Source: JBARKJ01 sp963698885
GTDB taxonomy: Bacteria; Nitrospirota; JACRHJ01
Length of the DNA stretch: 64,000 nt
Assembly: GCA_963698885.1 (NCBI GenBank)
Contig: CAVOSJ010000004.1
Span: forward strand, 434,001 to 498,000
Reading direction: 5' to 3'
How positions within the stretch are numbered: position 1 is the stretch's first letter; every line of letters starts with the position of its first letter. The translations under genes and the position numbers were made by a program. Under the pieces are notes generated by a model. That model searched no databases. It was not told where the DNA came from and saw only the letters and a list, made by a program, of their open reading frames with translations. Positions 63,927 to 64,000 of this stretch are shown here, one piece after another.

Positions 63927-64000
63927 GGCGTCTCCTTTAATGATTTTGTCTGCCTTACTCTATAATAATTTTTTTTTTACGTCCAATAAAAAAAGAGAGT

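Overview
The window is about 64 kb from a Gram-negative bacterial chromosome, mostly GC-rich (roughly 58-60 % by eye). A phosphate-selective porin shows there is an outer membrane. NrdG, class I-type hybrid cluster protein, ferredoxin-dependent homocysteine synthesis and a Mo-bisPGD oxidoreductase suggest an anaerobic or facultative life. The gene mix resembles Desulfobacterota or Nitrospirota lineages, but I hold that placement loosely.

Layout: 1-10 kb carries stress and signalling genes (UspA, GAF-GGDEF), a YgbA-like gene running in frame into nagA, a Na+/solute symporter, tadA, dedA, thiD and moxR. 10-19 kb has two tandem DHA2-type MFS pumps behind promoter-like repeats, a BatD-like protein, an hsp20 under a CIRCE operator, a lone Dpp/Opp-type permease and a MASE3 histidine kinase. 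19.4-22.95 kb is an AT-rich, heavily broken restriction-modification island (two C5-cytosine methyltransferases, an HNH endonuclease and Vsr), followed by a tandem 102-bp repeat. 23.4-27 kb holds nagZ and anmK (peptidoglycan recycling) and nrdG. 27-36 kb has an FRG-domain protein, a glycosyltransferase/flippase pair, a PAS kinase, a cold-shock protein, ftsK and a membrane ferredoxin. 36.4-38.5 kb is a SAM-riboswitch-controlled homocysteine synthesis operon, followed by tRNA-Leu(CAG) and polA. 41-51 kb carries FMN reductase, nitronate monooxygenase, a DEAD-box helicase, hcp and small proteins. At 51.4-54.8 kb one gene encodes a molybdopterin oxidoreductase fused to a complete cysteine desulfurase, followed by an EgtD-like methyltransferase. 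55.9-63.9 kb is a complete Pho cluster (phoB-phoR-porin-pstS-pstC-pstA-pstB-phoU) with phased PHO-box-like repeats.

About fourteen ordinary genes, including polA, are broken by one-base shifts, often at short homopolymers. Sequencing or assembly indels are the simplest explanation. I annotate these as single genes spanning the break. The R-M island is broken far more densely and may be truly decayed.

Two dispersed repeat families stand out. One is a ~105-bp element that folds into a long hairpin (three copies, with arms that change together while the core is kept). The other is a ~95-bp double-hairpin element (about six full or partial copies). One copy of the second family forms the linker between the YgbA-like gene and nagA, and another encodes the C-terminus of the homocysteine synthesis protein.
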